Shown here: piece after piece, positions 18,328-26,912 of the stretch | How positions within the stretch are numbered: the stretch's first letter is position 1 | Layout: each line of letters opens with the position of its first letter | Translations under genes and position numbers: made by a program | The notes under the pieces: model-generated | Told to the model about the DNA's origin: nothing | Databases searched by the model: none | What the model saw: only the letters and a program-made list of their open reading frames with translations | Assembly: GCA_900549995.1 (NCBI GenBank) | Contig: URQQ01000001.1 | Coordinates: 124,001 to 188,000 of the forward strand | Length of the DNA stretch: 64,000 nt | DNA from: an uncultured Lachnospiraceae bacterium | Lineage (GTDB): Bacteria; Bacillota; Clostridia; Lachnospirales; Lachnospiraceae | Reading direction: 5' to 3'

Positions 18328-18686
18328 AGTTATCTCCTAATGAGCCAGCTGACGTTTCGGTATATCATTCTGGCAGGCTTAAATTTTCAAGCATAAAGTA
18401 TTATAGCAAATTCAGGGGATATTATCTACAGTTTTAGAGGGAGATATTCAGTTTGCAGGAAAACACCGATTTTTGTGGAGTAACGCCATGCAGCTGAGAT
18501 ACTGTTACAATTTGATTAATAAAATGTTAAGAAAAAGTGGCATTGTATATCTTGTCCTTTTAAATAATTTATTGTATGATATAGTTTAGCCGAAGTGGAT
18601 ACATTTATTGGCATGAAGTAATTGGCAGGGGATCTGCCGGATAAGTAGCAGGAAGCTATCTAAATAAGTAAAGACAGGTGGAAATT
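18328..18686 (+). promoter_or_regulatory. Divergent intergenic region with promoter (18552-18580) and ~100-base leader
   Basis: TTGTCC at 18552-18557, a 17-base spacer and TATGAT at 18575-18580 form a good rightward promoter whose TTTTAAATA after the -35 recurs in the rgpF copy 1 promoter. The leader to 18686 can fold a small GGCAG/CTGCC hairpin near 18625-18640. No gene is visible in the rest of this stretch. Confidence 0.65.
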
Positions 18687-20090
18687 TTGATAAAAGATAA
18701 CCAGAAATATTTTAACAGGCTTCAGGTCGTCATAGATGCATTGGTCATCATTGCTTCGTATGCCCTGGCCTGGTATATGCGTTTCAAGAGTGGTTTTTTC
18801 CAGATGGATCCATGGTATCTGTCTCTGAATGCCTATATGGCGGCGCTGATTTATATTGTTCCGGGGTATCTGATACTCTATTATATTTTTCAGCTTTATA
18901 CTCCGAAACGGGTGCAGGGAAGAAGGCTTGAAGCATGGCATATTCTGCAGGCCAATGTGATTGGTCTGATGGCGTTTATTTTGGTGCTGTATCTGAAAAG
19001 GGAACAGGATTTTTCCCGTATGATGTTTTTCGTGTTCTTCTGCATTAATGTATTTGCAGATGTGCTGGCAAGGAATCTGATCCGGCATTTCCTGAGCAAT
19101 ATACGAAAAAAAGGCTATAACCAGAAGCATATTATTCTGGTGGGATACAGCCGTGCAGCGGAACAGTATATAGACAGGATTGTTTCTAACCCTGAATGGG
19201 GATATGAAGTGCGGGGAATCTTAGATGACCACCAGCCAAGGGGAACGGAATATAAAGGCGTGAAAGTAATCGGGAGTATTGATAATCTCCAGATTATTCT
19301 TCCTCAGAACAGGCTGGATGAGATCGTGATTACGCTTGGAATCGGCGAATACCATAAATTGGAATACATCGTCGGCATGTGCGAGAAATCCGGCGTGCAT
19401 ACAAAATTCGTGCCGGATTATAATAATATCATACCGACAAAGCCGTACACCGAAGATTTGCTCGGACTGCCGGTCATTAACATCAGACGTGTACCGCTCA
19501 GCAACACGCTTAATATGGTAATGAAAAGGATTGTGGATCTGTTTGGGGCGGTTGTTGCAATTATTTTGTTTTCGCCCGTCATGCTGATCACGGCGATTCT
19601 GATCAAGACGACGTCTAACGGGCCGCTGATTTTCAAACAGGAGCGGGTCGGACTTCAGAACAGACCTTTTTATATGTATAAATTCAGATCCATGGTTGTT
19701 CAGAATGAGATACTGGAGAAGGGAGAGTGGACGACCAAAAATGATCCCCGTGTAACACCGGTTGGGAAATTCATCCGTAAGACTAGCATTGATGAGCTTC
19801 CTCAGCTGTTTAATGTACTGAAAGGGAATATGAGTCTTGTGGGGCCGCGGCCTGAGAGACCATTTTTCGTTGAAAAGTTCAAGGAAGAGATTCCAAGATA
19901 CATGGTGAAGCATCAGGTAAGGCCAGGCCTTACAGGATGGGCGCAGGTCAATGGATACAGAGGAGATACTTCAATCAAAAAGAGGATTGAGTATGATATT
20001 TACTATATCGAAAACTGGACGATGGGGCTTGATTTTAAAATCCTGTTCCTGACGTTCTTTAAAGGGTTTGTAAACAAAAACGCGTATTAG
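18687..20090 (+). CDS. Undecaprenyl-phosphate sugar phosphotransferase (polyprenyl glycosylphosphotransferase)
   Basis: About 467 residues, the initiating enzyme of a wall or capsular polymer: it moves a sugar-1-phosphate from a nucleotide donor to undecaprenyl phosphate. Four to five N-terminal helices come first, then a CoA-binding-like Rossmann segment (ILVGYSRAAEQYIDRI). The C-terminal bacterial sugar transferase domain has KRIVDLFGAVVAIILFSP, FKQERVG, YKFRSM, DELPQLFNVLKG and SLVGPRPE. AGGTGG at 18676-18681 places the likely start at TTG 18687 (MIKDNQKYF) rather than the GTG at 18678. It begins the second half of the polysaccharide locus, upstream of ligase and polymerase genes. Confidence 0.93.
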   Translation: MIKDNQKYFNRLQVVIDALVIIASYALAWYMRFKSGFFQMDPWYLSLNAYMAALIYIVPGYLILYYIFQLYTPKRVQGRRLEAWHILQANVIGLMAFILVLYLKREQDFSRMMFFVFFCINVFADVLARNLIRHFLSNIRKKGYNQKHIILVGYSRAAEQYIDRIVSNPEWGYEVRGILDDHQPRGTEYKGVKVIGSIDNLQIILPQNRLDEIVITLGIGEYHKLEYIVGMCEKSGVHTKFVPDYNNIIPTKPYTEDLLGLPVINIRRVPLSNTLNMVMKRIVDLFGAVVAIILFSPVMLITAILIKTTSNGPLIFKQERVGLQNRPFYMYKFRSMVVQNEILEKGEWTTKNDPRVTPVGKFIRKTSIDELPQLFNVLKGNMSLVGPRPERPFFVEKFKEEIPRYMVKHQVRPGLTGWAQVNGYRGDTSIKKRIEYDIYYIENWTMGLDFKILFLTFFKGFVNKNAY

Positions 20091-20195
20091 AGGGTGTAGT
20101 GAAATGGGCAGCCCGGCCAGCTGTAAGAAAAGCTGTCTGGGGAGGAGCAGCCGGGGAAGCGGATTGCGGATAACTGCCTGAATAAGGAGAGTATT

Positions 20196-21398
20196 ATGTC
20201 GAAAAAGAAAATGACAAAGAAACAGAGGGAGGCACTTAGAAAGAAAAAACACCGCAGAAGAGTTGTTCTGCTTGTTGTTGAAGTGCTGCTTTTTGCCATT
20301 CTTGGTACCGTAGCATATGGTGTCGTGAAACTTGATAAACTGGATTATACAATCCTTGACCAGAAAAAACTTGAGGTATATAAGGATACAGGCCCATATA
20401 CGAATATCGCACTGTTCGGTCTGGACTCAAGGGATGCAGAGCTTGGCGAGGGAACAAGAAGTGATACCATCATGATCTGCAGTATCAATAATGAAACAGG
20501 AGATGTTAAAATTGTGTCCGTATTCAGGGATACGCTGATGCAGATGGAGGATGGCACCTACGAGAAAGCAAATGCTGCGTATTCTTTTGGAGGACCGGAA
20601 GAAGCAATTTCGCTTTTGAACCGTAATCTGGACCTGGATATCCAGAACTATATGGCAGTGAATTTTAACGCCCTTGTGGATGTCATTGATCTTCTTGGCG
20701 GATTAGAGATGGATCTGACCGTGGAAGAAGTATACTGGCTGAACGGATATGTTGCGGAGACAGCGGAAGCTGTTGGGAAAGAAGGGGAATTCCTCTACAG
20801 CGAGGGTGGACATGAGAAGCTGAACGGTATCCAGGCTGTATCTTATGCCCGGGTGCGTTATACAGACGGGGATGATTTTAAACGTGCAGAGCGTCAGCGG
20901 CTTGTACTTCAGAAGGTTGTGGAGAAGGCTCAGAAAGCAAGTCTTGGAACGCTGAATAAAATCGTAGATAAGGTATTTCCTCAGGTGTCTACCAGTCTGT
21001 CAGCAACACAGCTGATGGGAGTGGCCGCAAATGCGCTGGGATATAAGATCGGAGAGACTGCTGGTTTTCCGTTTGATGTCACCACGTCAGAACAGATCAG
21101 AAAGCATAAAGGGTCTTATGTTGTGGCAATCGGTTTTGCAGATAATGTAAAGCAGCTTCACAATTTCCTTTTCGGGGAAGAGAATTATGAACCATCAGAG
21201 AAAGTTCAGGAAATCGATAAAGATGTCATATATTTATCGGGAGTTGACCCGGATGATTATGTAAACGGCGGACAGAGCAGCAATGCAGACAGCGAAGAAT
21301 ATGATTCGGACAGTAATTCTTATGACAGTTCGGATTATGATAATGAAGATGATAACAGCGACAGTTATGACGATGATTATGATGAAAATGTAGAATGA
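20196..21398 (+). CDS. LytR-CpsA-Psr (LCP) family wall-polymer ligase 1
   Basis: A 400-residue membrane-anchored phosphotransferase that moves polyprenyl-linked polymers onto peptidoglycan. A basic N-terminus (KKKMTKKQREALRKKKHRRR) precedes one membrane helix (about 26-48), so the rest is extracellular. The LCP core shows NIALFGLDSRD, GTRSDTIM, VSVFRDTL, the Arg-rich VSYARVRYTDGDDFKRAERQR and downstream helices. The last 45 residues are a low-complexity Asp/Ser/Tyr/Asn tail. The upstream 100 bases hold only small GC-rich hairpins. The polymerase gene follows after 17 bases. Confidence 0.94.
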   Translation: MSKKKMTKKQREALRKKKHRRRVVLLVVEVLLFAILGTVAYGVVKLDKLDYTILDQKKLEVYKDTGPYTNIALFGLDSRDAELGEGTRSDTIMICSINNETGDVKIVSVFRDTLMQMEDGTYEKANAAYSFGGPEEAISLLNRNLDLDIQNYMAVNFNALVDVIDLLGGLEMDLTVEEVYWLNGYVAETAEAVGKEGEFLYSEGGHEKLNGIQAVSYARVRYTDGDDFKRAERQRLVLQKVVEKAQKASLGTLNKIVDKVFPQVSTSLSATQLMGVAANALGYKIGETAGFPFDVTTSEQIRKHKGSYVVAIGFADNVKQLHNFLFGEENYEPSEKVQEIDKDVIYLSGVDPDDYVNGGQSSNADSEEYDSDSNSYDSSDYDNEDDNSDSYDDDYDENVE

Positions 21399-21415
21399 CA
21401 GAAGGGAATTTATAA

Positions 21416-22771
21416 GTGGAAAGAATAAAGCAGACGGACAGAAAAATAGTGTATGTGATTTTTACAGTGGCCTACTGGGCAGCCTGTATAGCAGCCCGGC
21501 AGGGAATCGATTATCTGGCGGGAGGAATCTTGATCATCACGGCACTTTTTCTGTACCTGTCTGCTTTTTCCAGATCTGGATGCATGGCGGATCTGGAGGG
21601 GCTGTTCTCCATCTCCTGGGTTGGAGGAATCGGGATTGCCTGCCTGAAACTGAGCAGGCTTCAAAAGGAATGGTCAGTGACTACATGGGTATGCTTTTAT
21701 CTTGCATACGCAGGATTTGTTCTTGCCTATCAGTTTGCGGCCAGGAAAAACAGAACGAAAGATCAGGAGCAAAAGCAAAAAGAGATCAGAAGAGATGCGG
21801 TGACCGCGAAAAGAGTTTTTATCTGCTGTGTCTGTCTGACTGCTGTCTCCGTTGCCTGCTTTGTGCTGGAGGCAGTGGTGGTAGGGTTTATTCCGCTCTT
21901 TTCCGATATGCCCCATGCCTACTCATATTTCCATATTTCCGGAGTTCATTATTTTACGATCAGCTGTATTCTTGTTCCGGCACTTACGGTCCTGTATAGC
22001 AAGATACAGGAAAAAGCCGGGAAAATATCCTGGATGATCCTCGGAATATGCAATCTGACGGCAGTTGCAATTCAGATTCTCTGTGTTTCCAGATTTCAGC
22101 TGCTTTTTGCAGTTGGATTTGCAGTTGTCACATATGTAATGCTCTATCAAAATATTACCTGGAAGAAAATTCTTATTTTAATCATCGTAATGATTCCGGT
22201 CTATGTGGCATTGACCGTGGCCCGAAGGCACAGCGTGTCGTATTTGAATGGTATTTTTGAAATGAAAAATTCCAATATGCCGATTTTTATTACGCAGCCG
22301 TATATTTATGTTGCGAATAATTTTGAAAATTTCAACTGTCTTGTGGAGCAGCTGCCGAAGTTTACATATGGAATCAGGATGCTTTTTCCGTTTTTTGCAT
22401 TGACGGGACTGAAATTTGTAATTCCATGGGTGACACAGTTTCCAAATTACGTGACAAAAACCGAATTGACTACATTTACGATGTTCTATGATGCATATTA
22501 TGATTTTGGCGCGGTTGGAGTATTATTGCTTGCCATGCTTCTTGGTGTGGCTGCGGGGTGGCTTACAGGCAAAATCAAAAAGTCAGATAATCCAATGATC
22601 TATTTATTTTACGGGGAGCTTGCAATCTATCTTGGATTGTCATTTTTTACAACTTGGCTCAGCAATCCGACAATGTGGTTCTGGTTTGCGGTGACGCTGG
22701 CAATGTACTGGTTTATTGGCAGGGGAAAAAAGAAAGGCAGGGGAGAGAATGTTGGAACAGATGAAAATTGA
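21416..22771 (+). CDS. O-antigen/capsule polymerase-like membrane protein (Wzy-like)
   Basis: A 451-residue protein with about ten to twelve hydrophobic helices and no soluble catalytic domain, the layout of oligosaccharide repeat-unit polymerases. A large extracytoplasmic loop with FITQPYIYVANNFENFNCLVEQL lies in the second half, as in this group. GTG 21416 follows AGAAGGGA. It lies between an LCP ligase and a glycosyltransferase whose start overlaps its end, so it belongs to the same operon. Sequence conservation in this family is low, so the function rests on topology and context. Confidence 0.78.
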   Translation: MERIKQTDRKIVYVIFTVAYWAACIAARQGIDYLAGGILIITALFLYLSAFSRSGCMADLEGLFSISWVGGIGIACLKLSRLQKEWSVTTWVCFYLAYAGFVLAYQFAARKNRTKDQEQKQKEIRRDAVTAKRVFICCVCLTAVSVACFVLEAVVVGFIPLFSDMPHAYSYFHISGVHYFTISCILVPALTVLYSKIQEKAGKISWMILGICNLTAVAIQILCVSRFQLLFAVGFAVVTYVMLYQNITWKKILILIIVMIPVYVALTVARRHSVSYLNGIFEMKNSNMPIFITQPYIYVANNFENFNCLVEQLPKFTYGIRMLFPFFALTGLKFVIPWVTQFPNYVTKTELTTFTMFYDAYYDFGAVGVLLLAMLLGVAAGWLTGKIKKSDNPMIYLFYGELAIYLGLSFFTTWLSNPTMWFWFAVTLAMYWFIGRGKKKGRGENVGTDEN

Positions 22772-23690
22772 TGTTGTGATTCCCACATACCGTCCGGGAG
22801 AGGAATTTTTGAAACTTATCAGCAGGCTTCAGAAACAGAAATATGAGGTAAACTGCATTCATGTGATCAATACAGAGACCGGGGAGTTCCCGGCTGAGGC
22901 ACTGGAAAAATATGAAAATATTACAGTGACACATATCAGTCCGCAGCAGTTTGACCATGGTGCCACAAGAGATATGGGAGCCAGAATGTCAAAAGCGGAG
23001 GTTGTGCTGTTTATGACACAGGATGCAGTTCCGCAGGATGACAATCTGACGCTGGCTCTCATGAAAGCGTTTGAAGATCCGGAAGTAGGAATTGCATACG
23101 GGAGGCAGCTTCCGGCAAGGGACTGCAGGGTGATTGAACGTTATACAAGATCATTTAATTATCCGAAGGAAAGCAGGGTAAAACAAAAGGAAGATTTGCT
23201 GCAGATGGGGATAAAAACTTATTTCTGTTCGGATGTATGTGCTGCTTACCGAAAGTCGATCTATGAGTCGCTTGGTGGATTTATCGATCATACGATATTT
23301 AATGAAGACATGATTATGGCAGGCCAGGAAATCCAGGCGGGCTATAAGGTTGCGTATGTGGCAGAGGCCAGGGTGATTCATTCGCACAACTATGGATGTA
23401 TCCAGCAGCTGAGACGTAATTTTGATCTTGCGGTGTCACAGAAAGACCACCCGGAGATTTTCGAAGGGCTCCGTTCCGAGGATGAGGGAATACGTCTTGT
23501 GAAAAAGACGGCAGGGTATCTCTTCCATATAAAGAAGCCCTGGCTGGTAGCGGAACTGGCAGTAAAAAGCGGATTTAAGTACATTGGATACCGCCTTGGC
23601 AGACGGTATCAGTCTTTACCACAATGGCTGGTATTGAAATTGACGATGAATCCGAGATATTGGGATAAACAGCCAAAAAAATACGTTTAG
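22749..23690 (+). CDS. Family 2 glycosyltransferase
   Basis: About 313 residues; MKIDVVIPTYRPGEEFLKLI opens the GT-A domain, with the FMTQDAVPQDDN metal/donor segment and the later NEDMIMAGQEIQAGYKVAY acceptor region, as in rhamnosyltransferases (RfbF/WbbL-like). GGGGAGA just upstream favours ATG 22749, overlapping the polymerase gene by 23 bases and pointing to translational coupling; a TTG at 22716 is in frame but poorly placed. The His-rich HSHNYGC segment is seen in rhamnosyltransferase relatives. Donor sugar unproven. Confidence 0.88.
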   Translation: MLEQMKIDVVIPTYRPGEEFLKLISRLQKQKYEVNCIHVINTETGEFPAEALEKYENITVTHISPQQFDHGATRDMGARMSKAEVVLFMTQDAVPQDDNLTLALMKAFEDPEVGIAYGRQLPARDCRVIERYTRSFNYPKESRVKQKEDLLQMGIKTYFCSDVCAAYRKSIYESLGGFIDHTIFNEDMIMAGQEIQAGYKVAYVAEARVIHSHNYGCIQQLRRNFDLAVSQKDHPEIFEGLRSEDEGIRLVKKTAGYLFHIKKPWLVAELAVKSGFKYIGYRLGRRYQSLPQWLVLKLTMNPRYWDKQPKKYV

Positions 23691-23692
23691 CG

Positions 23693-23721
23693 TTGCAGTT
23701 TCACTGAAATTATAGTATGAT
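23693..23721 (+). promoter_or_regulatory. Predicted sigma-A-type promoter for second LCP gene
   Basis: TTGCAG at 23693-23698, a 17-base spacer and TATGAT at 23716-23721, directly after the preceding stop. It would give the second LCP gene and the cohesin-like gene their own transcript. Confidence 0.65.
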
Positions 23722-23765
23722 AATTTATGGTTAGTTGATTGTGATAATTTAAGAGAGGAAATGCT

Positions 23766-25160
23766 ATGGCGAAGAGAAATGCGAGAAAACAAAAGCGCCG
23801 CCGGCGTGGTTTTGCATCATGGACTGTCGGAAAAAAGGTTGCTGCGGTGATTGGCGGAACTCTGATGATGCTTGCCACTGTCTGTGTAGTGATAGTAGCC
23901 AGTAAGCTGAGTAAGATAGATACACAAAAGCTTGATCCCAAGAAGCTGAATATTTCCCAGGCAGCGCAGGAAGAAGAGTCACAGAATCAGACGGGATTTT
24001 TGAATGTGGCGCTTTTTGGAGTGGATTCCAGGGATAATGAGCTTGGAAAAGGGACAAGAAGTGATACCATAATGGTTGCGAGCCTGAACCGTGCGACCAA
24101 AGAAGTAAAGATAACATCCGTTTACAGGGATACGCTTCTTGAGCAGGCGGACGGGACATTGAATAAAGCCAATGCGGCATATTCATTCGGCGGTCCGGAG
24201 GAAGCGGTGGCGATGCTGAATAAGAATCTGGACATGAATATCCAGCATTATGTGACAGTGAATTTCAATGCCCTGATTGATGTGATTGATGCTGTCGGCG
24301 GGGTGGAAATTGATGTCCAGGAAGATGAAGTAGATTATATTACCGGATATGCGACGGAAATTCTAAATGTCACCGGAAGAGAATCCGACGGCATCTATGG
24401 ACCCGGACCACAGACTCTGAATGGAGTACTGGCAACGGCGTATGCCAGAATACGTTATACAAGCGGGGATGATTTCAGAAGAACCGAACGGCAGAGGGCA
24501 ATTCTGGAACAGATCATTAAAAAAGCCCAGGCATCTAATATTTCTACAATTAATAAAATTATTGATAAAGTATTCCCGGAGATTTCGACGAATTTTACAT
24601 TGACAGAGGTTCTCACTTATGCGAAGGATGCAATGCAGTACAAACTTGGGGAAACATGCGGTTTTCCGAAAGATAATACGACAGATTCGGTGAGTGGAAT
24701 CGGAAGCATCGTGATTCCTCAGACACTCTCAAGCAATGTGGTTGAGATTCATAAGTTTTTGTTTGGGACAGAAGATTACACCGTATCTTCTACCGTGACG
24801 AAGATTGAAGAGGAGATTGCTGATAAATGCGGTAAAGGCGACTGGAGCGGCTACGAGGATGATGATTATGACGAGGGTCAGCGCAATTACTATGATGATG
24901 ACGATGATGATTCCTCTTCGGACAGCAGTACAAACTACAGCAGTTCGAATTCATCAGGCAGCGGTAACAGCAGCGACAGTAATATTAGTGATACAGATGA
25001 CAGCAGTCAAAACTCTGACAGCTCCCAGGGCAGTTCCTCAGATTTGGGTTCAGATGATGATGCACAGGGAAGTGATTTATCAGATGGACAGAATGACAAC
25101 AGCAGTTCCGGACAGACAGGACAGGAAGGAACCGGCGGTTATGAGGATGAGGAATCATAA
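23766..25160 (+). CDS. LytR-CpsA-Psr (LCP) family wall-polymer ligase 2
   Basis: A 464-residue paralogue of the LCP gene 2.4 kb upstream. A very basic N-terminus (RKQKRRRRG) and one helix precede the extracellular LCP core with NVALFGVDSRD, GTRSDTIM, TSVYRDTLLEQ and ATAYARIRYTSGDDFRRTERQR. The final ~105 residues are extremely rich in Ser, Asp, Asn and Gly, more than in copy 1, and probably span the wall as a flexible extracellular tail. Bacteria with several wall polymers often keep multiple LCP ligases with overlapping function. ATG 23766 is chosen over the nearby out-of-frame ATG at 23761. Confidence 0.93.
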   Translation: MAKRNARKQKRRRRGFASWTVGKKVAAVIGGTLMMLATVCVVIVASKLSKIDTQKLDPKKLNISQAAQEEESQNQTGFLNVALFGVDSRDNELGKGTRSDTIMVASLNRATKEVKITSVYRDTLLEQADGTLNKANAAYSFGGPEEAVAMLNKNLDMNIQHYVTVNFNALIDVIDAVGGVEIDVQEDEVDYITGYATEILNVTGRESDGIYGPGPQTLNGVLATAYARIRYTSGDDFRRTERQRAILEQIIKKAQASNISTINKIIDKVFPEISTNFTLTEVLTYAKDAMQYKLGETCGFPKDNTTDSVSGIGSIVIPQTLSSNVVEIHKFLFGTEDYTVSSTVTKIEEEIADKCGKGDWSGYEDDDYDEGQRNYYDDDDDDSSSDSSTNYSSSNSSGSGNSSDSNISDTDDSSQNSDSSQGSSSDLGSDDDAQGSDLSDGQNDNSSSGQTGQEGTGGYEDEES

Positions 25161-25192
25161 ATATACAAAAAACAGAAAATGAGGATGGACGT

Positions 25193-26779
25193 ATGAAAAA
25201 ATTAAGAAAAGTAACAGCAATGTTAATGGCTGTATGCCTGATGGCGGTGTGCTTTTCGTTTACTGCGCTGGCAGCAGACGGATCACTTCAATTCACAGAC
25301 CCATCGGCAGCAGCAGGGGAGAATGTAACAGTAACAGCAAAGATGAGAACTGGCGGGGGAGCGATCGGTGACGGTAAAGTTACCGTGACATATGATCCTT
25401 CAGCACTGGAATTTATCAGCGGTGAAAATGCTACCGGCGGGAATGGAACGATTGAACTCTCATCGACCGGAGACGGCAATGTCTCTGAACTGAGTTATAC
25501 GATGGAGTTCAAAGCGTTAAAAGAGGGACAGGCAACATTGTCCGTTGCAGGATATACCGCTTATATGTATTCTGACGAGAGTCTGAATCTTACACTTGGA
25601 AGTTCTACAATTACGATTGCACCGGGAAATGGTGAGACTGCTCCTCAGGAACAGCCGGCAGACAATGCGCAGCCATCCGGGGATGCTGCGACCGTAAAAA
25701 TTGACGGAAAGAATTATACAATTGTTGATGAAATATCAGAAGCGCTGATTCCGGCAGGATTTACAGCTACTACCTATAAGATTGAAGGCGCAGACCATAA
25801 TGTTCTCGTTCAGGAGACAAGCGGAATGTATCTCGTATATATGCAGGGCGAGGATGGAACAAAAGACTTCTTCCTGTATGATAAAGAGACCGGGACATAT
25901 TCACCGTTTGAACAGATCGATATCTCGGCAGGCAATTACATTATGCTTCTCAAAGATACGTCAGGCATTAAGTTACCAGACACTTATAAATCGACCACAA
26001 TCAGCCTGTCAGAAAACGGACCTCAGTATCCGGCATGGCAGAACAGCGATAATCAGGAATATTATGTTATATATGCTCTGAGCAGTAATGGAACGAAATC
26101 TTTATATCAGTACGATACAGTAGAAAAAACATATCAGCGTTTTGTTGCACCGAAAACAGAAGAAACAAAAAAAGCAGATGGTTTCTTTGGTAAAATAACA
26201 GATACATTGAAAGATCATATGGGGAAAGTAATTATTATCGCATGGATCGTATTTGTCGTGATGCTTGTTGCTGTTATCGTGGCTGCAGTAAAACTTCACC
26301 ACCGTAATCAGGAACTGGATGATCTGTATGACCAGTACGGTATTGATTCTGATGATGACAACCGTTATCAGGAAAATGTGAAAGCAGAAAAGAAAGCGCC
26401 AAAGGCTGCTGTTTTCCGCAAACCGGAACCAGAGGAAGAGGATGATTACGAAGAGTCAGATGACGATGAATTTGATTTTGATGAGTATGATGATGACGAC
26501 TTTTCAGATGACGATGATTATGAAGATGAAGATTCTGATGATGATTTCGAAGAATTTACGGACGATGATTTTGAAGATGAAGACTTCGACGATGATTATG
26601 ATGACGATGATTATGAAGACGAAGACGATGATGATTTCGAGAATCTGGATGATACCAGTGACTTTGGAGATTTTGATGATGTGAAAGAGTACCGTAAACC
26701 GGCAGGCAGAAATAAGATCGGCCGTTCACACACCGACGACAGTGATTTTAAAGTAGATTTTATTGATTTGGATGATTAA
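25193..26779 (+). CDS. Cohesin-like surface protein with one transmembrane helix and an acidic cytoplasmic tail
   Basis: 528 residues. A signal peptide (about 1-28, ending ALAAD) is followed by a cohesin-type beta domain (about 30-145: GENVTVTAKMRTGGG, VTVTYDPSALEFISG, LSYTMEFKALKEGQATLSV). A second extracellular region follows (about 165-325). A helix at about 340-367 (VIIIAWIVFVVMLVAVIVAAV) leads to a tail that, with an N-terminal signal peptide, should be cytoplasmic. That tail is almost all Asp/Glu/Tyr/Phe for about 90 residues, then ends with a basic patch and DFIDLDD. No dockerin partner is visible here. The position after the LCP genes suggests envelope assembly, function unknown. A terminator follows at once. 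Confidence 0.8.
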   Translation: MKKLRKVTAMLMAVCLMAVCFSFTALAADGSLQFTDPSAAAGENVTVTAKMRTGGGAIGDGKVTVTYDPSALEFISGENATGGNGTIELSSTGDGNVSELSYTMEFKALKEGQATLSVAGYTAYMYSDESLNLTLGSSTITIAPGNGETAPQEQPADNAQPSGDAATVKIDGKNYTIVDEISEALIPAGFTATTYKIEGADHNVLVQETSGMYLVYMQGEDGTKDFFLYDKETGTYSPFEQIDISAGNYIMLLKDTSGIKLPDTYKSTTISLSENGPQYPAWQNSDNQEYYVIYALSSNGTKSLYQYDTVEKTYQRFVAPKTEETKKADGFFGKITDTLKDHMGKVIIIAWIVFVVMLVAVIVAAVKLHHRNQELDDLYDQYGIDSDDDNRYQENVKAEKKAPKAAVFRKPEPEEEDDYEESDDDEFDFDEYDDDDFSDDDDYEDEDSDDDFEEFTDDDFEDEDFDDDYDDDDYEDEDDDDFENLDDTSDFGDFDDVKEYRKPAGRNKIGRSHTDDSDFKVDFIDLDD

Positions 26780-26791
26780 TCTGTAATAGCG

Positions 26792-26828
26792 AAGAAGGTA
26801 TTGCAAAACTGCAGTGCCTTCTTTTTTT
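26792..26828 (+). terminator. Intrinsic terminator after the cohesin-like gene
   Basis: A 14-base stem with G-U pairs (26792-26805 with 26810-26823), AAAC loop and T-run, marking the right end of the polysaccharide locus. Confidence 0.85.
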
Positions 26829-26829
26829 A

Positions 26830-26858
26830 TTTACAAATGGAGTGATGTTTGGTAAAAT
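26830..26858 (+). promoter_or_regulatory. Predicted glmS promoter
   Basis: TTTACA at 26830-26835, a 17-base spacer and TAAAAT at 26853-26858, immediately after the upstream terminator. The predicted leader to the glmS ATG is only about 50 bases. Confidence 0.65.
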
Positions 26859-26912
26859 AAATTCCATAGTGCAAAAAAAGTGGTTGTTTGTACAAAAACA
26901 GGAGGCGTAAAT

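Noticed and set aside
24805..25182. 125-codon frame overlapping the second LCP tail
   Set aside because: A shadow of the Ser/Asp low-complexity codons, with no start signal.
26442..26684. Met/Thr-rich 80-codon frame inside the acidic-tail gene
   Set aside because: It is the +1 shadow of GAT/GAC/GAA repeats; its composition follows from the real frame.
26880..26912. Extended start for GlmS
   Set aside because: The catalytic Cys must be residue 2 of the primary product, which only ATG 26913 gives.
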